Position numbers and translations under genes: made by a program
Part shown: one piece after another, positions 39,386 to 42,094 of the stretch
How positions within the stretch are numbered: position 1 is the first letter of the stretch
How the letters are laid out: each line of letters begins with the position of its first letter
Assembly: GCF_003583925.1 (NCBI RefSeq)
Contig: NZ_QYCN01000034.1
Coordinates: 1-42,094 of the forward strand
Direction of reading: 5' to 3'
From: Hymenobacter rubripertinctus
GTDB taxonomy: Bacteria; Bacteroidota; Bacteroidia; Cytophagales; Hymenobacteraceae
Length of the DNA: 42,094 nt
Notes under the pieces: model-generated
Seen by the model: the letters and a program-made list of their open reading frames with translations, nothing else
What the model was told of the DNA's origin: nothing
The model's database searches: none

Positions 39386-41425
39386 ATGCACAAGTACCTA
39401 CTCGCCTTTCTGCTGCTGACCACCGGGGCGGCTTCGGCCCAGAGCGTGGAGTTCAGCAAAGACCGGTTCGGCAACGACAAGGACGGACTCAAAGCGGCCC
39501 AGAAGGAAATCAAGCAGGGCAACGAGTTCTACGACATGGACCCGCCCCGCTACGAACAGGCCCTGGGCCACTACCTGGCGGCCCAGAAGTTCAACCCCAG
39601 CAACGACCAGCTCAACTACAAAATCGGCGACTGTTACCTGCATTCGGGCTTCAAGCCCCGGGCGCTGGAGTATTTGCAGCGGGCCTACCAGCTCAACCCC
39701 GATGTGAACCCGCGCATCCATTACCTGCTCGGCCGGGGCCTGCACCTGAACGCCAAGTGGGACGCGGCCATAGCCGAGTACAAGCGCGCTACCCCGGCCA
39801 CCGGCACCAAGAACACCGCCGGCCTGGTCCAGGATATTCAGAAGAAGATCCGGGAGTGCGAAAACGGGCGCAAGCTGGCCGCCAAGCCCACCCGCGTGTT
39901 CATTGATAATGCCGGACCGGGCGTGAACTCGCCCTTCCCCGAGTACGGCCCCGTGATTACGGCCGATGAGTCGGTTATCCTCTTCACCTCCCGGCGGGCG
40001 GGCTCCACGGGCGGCAACACCGACCCCGAAACCGGCGGCTTCTTCGAGGACGTGTACCAGAGCACCCGCGAAGGCAAGGACGGCTGGAGCGCCGCCCAGG
40101 GTCTGGGCGACGCCATCAATACCGACGGCCACGATGCCACCGTGGGCCTGGCCCCCGACGGCCAACGCCTGCTGGTGTACGTGGAAGACAACGGCGGCGA
40201 CCTGCAACAGGCCGAGCTGCGGGGCACCGAGTGGCGCAAGCCCCAGAAGCTGGGCTCCCGCATCAACTCCAAGTACCACGAGTCGTCGGCCTCCTACACG
40301 CCCGACGGGCGCAGTCTGTATTTTGTGAGCGACAAGGAGGGCGGCCTGGGCAACCGGGATATTTACAAGGTGGAGATTGAGGGCCGCGGGCCGGCCCAGA
40401 ACCTGGGCTCGGTCATCAATACCCAGTACGGGGAGGAAGGCGTGTTTCTGCACCCCGATGGCAAAACGATGTACTTCAGCTCGGAGGGCCACAACTCGAT
40501 GGGCGGCTACGACATCTTTAAATCGGTGTTTGAGAACGGCAAGTGGAGCACGCCCGAAAACCTGGGCTGGCCCATCAACACGCCCGACGACGACGTGTTC
40601 TTCGTGATTTCGGCCTCGGGCCGGCACGGCTACTACTCCTCGTTCCGGGATGATGGGCTGGGCTCCAAAGACATCTACCAGATTACGTTTCTGGGGGCCG
40701 AGAAGCCGCCCGTGCTCAGCCAGGAAGACCAGCTGCTGGCCTCCCGCGTGCAGCCGGTGAAGGAAACCCTGCTGGCCCCGCCCGTGGCCATCGTGGCCGC
40801 CCAGGTAACCATTCTCAAGGGCGTAGTAACGGAGGAAGCCAGCAAGCAGCCCCTGGAAGCGACGATTGATGTCATCGACAACTCGCTCAACCAGGTCATT
40901 GCCTCGTTTCAGTCCAATGAGAAGTCGGGCCGCTACCTGGTCTCGTTGCCTTCGGGTGTGAACTACGGCATTGTGGTGCGCAAGGAGGGCTACCTGTTCC
41001 ACTCCGAAAACTTCGATCTGCCGGCCGGCTCGGCCTACGCGGAAGTGGTGAAGGATATTGCCCTCAAGAAGCTCGACGTGGGCGTGAAGGTGGTGCTCAA
41101 CAACATCTTCTTCGACTTCGACAAGGCGACATTGCGCAAGGAAAGCACCGGCGAGCTGGAGCGCCTCCAGAAGCTGCTCACCGAAACGCCCGCCCTGCGC
41201 CTCGAAATCTCGGGCCACACCGACAACGTGGGGGCCGACGCCTACAACAAGGACCTCAGCCAGCGCCGCGCCAAAGCCGTAGTGGACTACCTCGTAACCA
41301 AGGGCGTTGACAAAGGCCGCCTCACCTTTGCCGGCTACGGCGACACCCAGCCGGTAGCGCCCAACACCACCAAGGCCGGCCGCCAGCTCAACCGCCGCAC
41401 CGAGTTCAAGGTAACGGGCAAGTAG
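39386..41425 (+). CDS. OmpA-family protein with TPR, PD40 propeller and CRD domains (PorE-like)
   Basis: 679 aa. A signal peptide (MHKYLLAFLLLTTGAASAQS) precedes TPR units (about 30-150, YEQALGHYLAAQKFNPSNDQLNYKIGDCY). A beta-propeller of PD40/WD40-like blades follows (about 190-440, SRRAGSTGG, SYTPDGRSLYFVSDKEGGLGNRDIY, FLHPDGKTMYFSSEGHNSMGGYDIF), then a carboxypeptidase regulatory-like domain (about 475-555, LKGVVTEEASKQPLEATIDV) and an OmpA C-terminal domain (about 565-679, IFFDFDKATLRKES, LEISGHTDNVGADAYNKDLSQRRAKAVVDYL) that binds peptidoglycan. This order matches PorE, a periplasmic T9SS component; other Bacteroidota OmpA proteins share it, so the T9SS role is probable, not certain. Confidence 0.85.
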   Translation: MHKYLLAFLLLTTGAASAQSVEFSKDRFGNDKDGLKAAQKEIKQGNEFYDMDPPRYEQALGHYLAAQKFNPSNDQLNYKIGDCYLHSGFKPRALEYLQRAYQLNPDVNPRIHYLLGRGLHLNAKWDAAIAEYKRATPATGTKNTAGLVQDIQKKIRECENGRKLAAKPTRVFIDNAGPGVNSPFPEYGPVITADESVILFTSRRAGSTGGNTDPETGGFFEDVYQSTREGKDGWSAAQGLGDAINTDGHDATVGLAPDGQRLLVYVEDNGGDLQQAELRGTEWRKPQKLGSRINSKYHESSASYTPDGRSLYFVSDKEGGLGNRDIYKVEIEGRGPAQNLGSVINTQYGEEGVFLHPDGKTMYFSSEGHNSMGGYDIFKSVFENGKWSTPENLGWPINTPDDDVFFVISASGRHGYYSSFRDDGLGSKDIYQITFLGAEKPPVLSQEDQLLASRVQPVKETLLAPPVAIVAAQVTILKGVVTEEASKQPLEATIDVIDNSLNQVIASFQSNEKSGRYLVSLPSGVNYGIVVRKEGYLFHSENFDLPAGSAYAEVVKDIALKKLDVGVKVVLNNIFFDFDKATLRKESTGELERLQKLLTETPALRLEISGHTDNVGADAYNKDLSQRRAKAVVDYLVTKGVDKGRLTFAGYGDTQPVAPNTTKAGRQLNRRTEFKVTGK

Positions 41426-41491
41426 GATCGGGGAGCAGGCCAACCGCCTGCCGAAACCGCCACCCGCCCTTGCCGCGCCGGGCAGCTTGGG

Positions 41492-41533
41492 GGTGCAGGG
41501 GGCAGCGCCGGTACCGGCTCAGTCCCCTGCACC
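41492..41533 (+). terminator. hairpin after the PorE-like gene
   Basis: GGTGCAGGGG (41492-41501) pairs with CCCCTGCACC (41524-41533) around an inner GCCGGTACCGGC palindrome. A T tract does not follow directly, so efficiency is uncertain. It lies 66 bp past the stop. Confidence 0.5.
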
Positions 41534-41591
41534 TGGGGGGCTGAAAAAAACAGGGGGTGTTTACGATAAAATATTCGGCACCCCACCGCGT

Positions 41592-41659
41592 TGTGGGGTT
41601 GTCGTTATTTTTTTACGACCAGCCCCCGCAGCTGTGGGGTTGCCGTTGTTTTTTTACGA
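41592..41659 (+). promoter_or_regulatory. two 27-bp direct repeats before the HTH gene
   Basis: Copies at 41592-41618 and 41633-41659 differ at 2 of 27 positions (TGTGGGGTTGYCGTTRT, then T run and ACGA). The period is 41 bp, and the second copy ends 18 bp before the ATG of the HTH gene. Each is preceded by a C-rich block that can pair with the GTGGGG, giving hairpin plus T tract, so they may be operators, terminators of upstream transcripts, or both. Confidence 0.5.
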
Positions 41660-41677
41660 ATACCCCACCGCTTTCTT

Positions 41678-42094
41678 ATGTCGCGTCCCGTTGCTTCCAA
41701 CAGCCTGGCGGCCAGCATCCGCACGCACTTTGGGCTCACCCAGGCCGAGCTGGGCCAGTATTTGGGCGTGAGTGAGCGTCAGGTTGGCAACATAGAGGCC
41801 GGCCGCCGCCGGGCCGCGCCCCTGGCCAACCTGCGCCTGGCCCGCCTGGCGCTGGCCCTGCCCCCGCCCGATGGTTATGGCCTGCCCGCCCCGCTTGCGC
41901 CCGTTACCGGGGCTTTGCCGGCCACCCCGTTGCCGCTGCCGGTTGTGCCCGGGTTGCTGGCCGCCGCCCCCCTGGCCCGGCGGCAGCGGCAGCTGGCCCG
42001 CCGCCTGGCCCTGCTGCTGCGCGACGAGCGGCGGCTGTGCCAGCAGGTGGCCGCCCAGGCGCACCGCCGCTGGGCCGGGCCGGTGCTGGCCGCC
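41678..42094 (+). CDS. HTH (Xre-like) transcriptional regulator, 3' end outside the window
   Basis: 139 codons are present from the ATG at 41678, and the frame is open to the window edge. Residues about 8-50 form a Cro/C1-type helix-turn-helix: LAASIRTHFGLTQAELGQYLGVSERQVGNIEAGRR, with LTQAELGQYLGVSERQVGNIE as the turn region. After it comes an Ala/Leu/Pro-rich linker and an Arg-rich helix (ARRQRQLARRLALLLRDERRL). The two 27-bp repeats directly upstream could be its own operators. Function beyond DNA binding is unknown because the rest is missing. Confidence 0.75.
   Translation, partial: MSRPVASNSLAASIRTHFGLTQAELGQYLGVSERQVGNIEAGRRRAAPLANLRLARLALALPPPDGYGLPAPLAPVTGALPATPLPLPVVPGLLAAAPLARRQRQLARRLALLLRDERRLCQQVAAQAHRRWAGPVLAA

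Noticed and set aside
39398..41443. A 681-codon open frame on the minus strand opposite the PorE-like gene
   Set aside because: Antisense shadow; the plus-strand protein has clear domains.

Overview
The window reads as a chromosomal segment of a GC-rich member of the Bacteroidota, most like Hymenobacter or a close relative (Cytophagales). Several signs point there. The genes are GC-rich but of Bacteroidota type: a GWxTD-domain protein, paired DoxX proteins, an OmpA protein with TPR/PD40 domains resembling PorE, and secreted proteins with C-terminal type IX secretion (T9SS) sorting domains. Shine-Dalgarno sequences are weak, and possible promoters have TAnnTTTG-like -7 boxes. The genus is an inference; there is no rRNA gene or other marker to confirm it.

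Layout. 1-130: end of an IS1-type insertion sequence. 588-5473: arsenite methyltransferase (minus strand), then a D-2-hydroxyacid dehydrogenase and a tight four-gene run (two LVIVD-repeat lipoproteins, a predicted barrel protein, an unknown cytoplasmic protein). 5473-8628: a large inverted repeat, a DUF3037/HipA-like kinase pair, four 43-bp tandem repeats and a secreted PHB-depolymerase/feruloyl-esterase-like enzyme. 8833-10784: pfkB and a DUF808 membrane protein. 10.9-16.5 kb: an accessory island (see below). 16665-26605: clpB, an unknown protein with an internal duplication, two adjacent DoxX proteins, a multiply frameshifted pseudogene and a 1313-aa T9SS-exported repeat protein. 26863-31209: GWxTD protein overlapping rlmB, an unknown protein, and NADP isocitrate dehydrogenase. 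31303-36085: mannose-1-phosphate guanylyltransferase and arabinose-5-phosphate isomerase (surface sugar precursors), then recQ. 36313-41425: GNAT acetyltransferase, bacilliredoxin, an unknown protein, a TPR protein and the PorE-like OmpA protein. 41678-end: an HTH regulator that runs off the window.

The most unusual part is the island at 10.9-16.5 kb, between housekeeping genes. It holds a small protein plus zeta-toxin-like kinase; a VapBC-like pair in which one base (C at 13025) removes both the antitoxin stop and the toxin ATG; a second copy of the same antitoxin N-terminus and leader placed before a DUF3800 protein; the remains of a further antitoxin/PIN pair; and a strikingly AT-rich gene for a membrane-anchored protein with a DUF559/VSR-like nuclease fold. 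The last is the best candidate for an undescribed defence effector, and the antitoxin-like/DUF3800 pair is the best candidate for an undescribed toxin-antitoxin type. Both functions are inferred, not shown.

Long inverted repeats sit at several gene ends (5473-5624, 29177-29308, 31203-31304, 36099-36303). Two of them share a core and so belong to one dispersed family.
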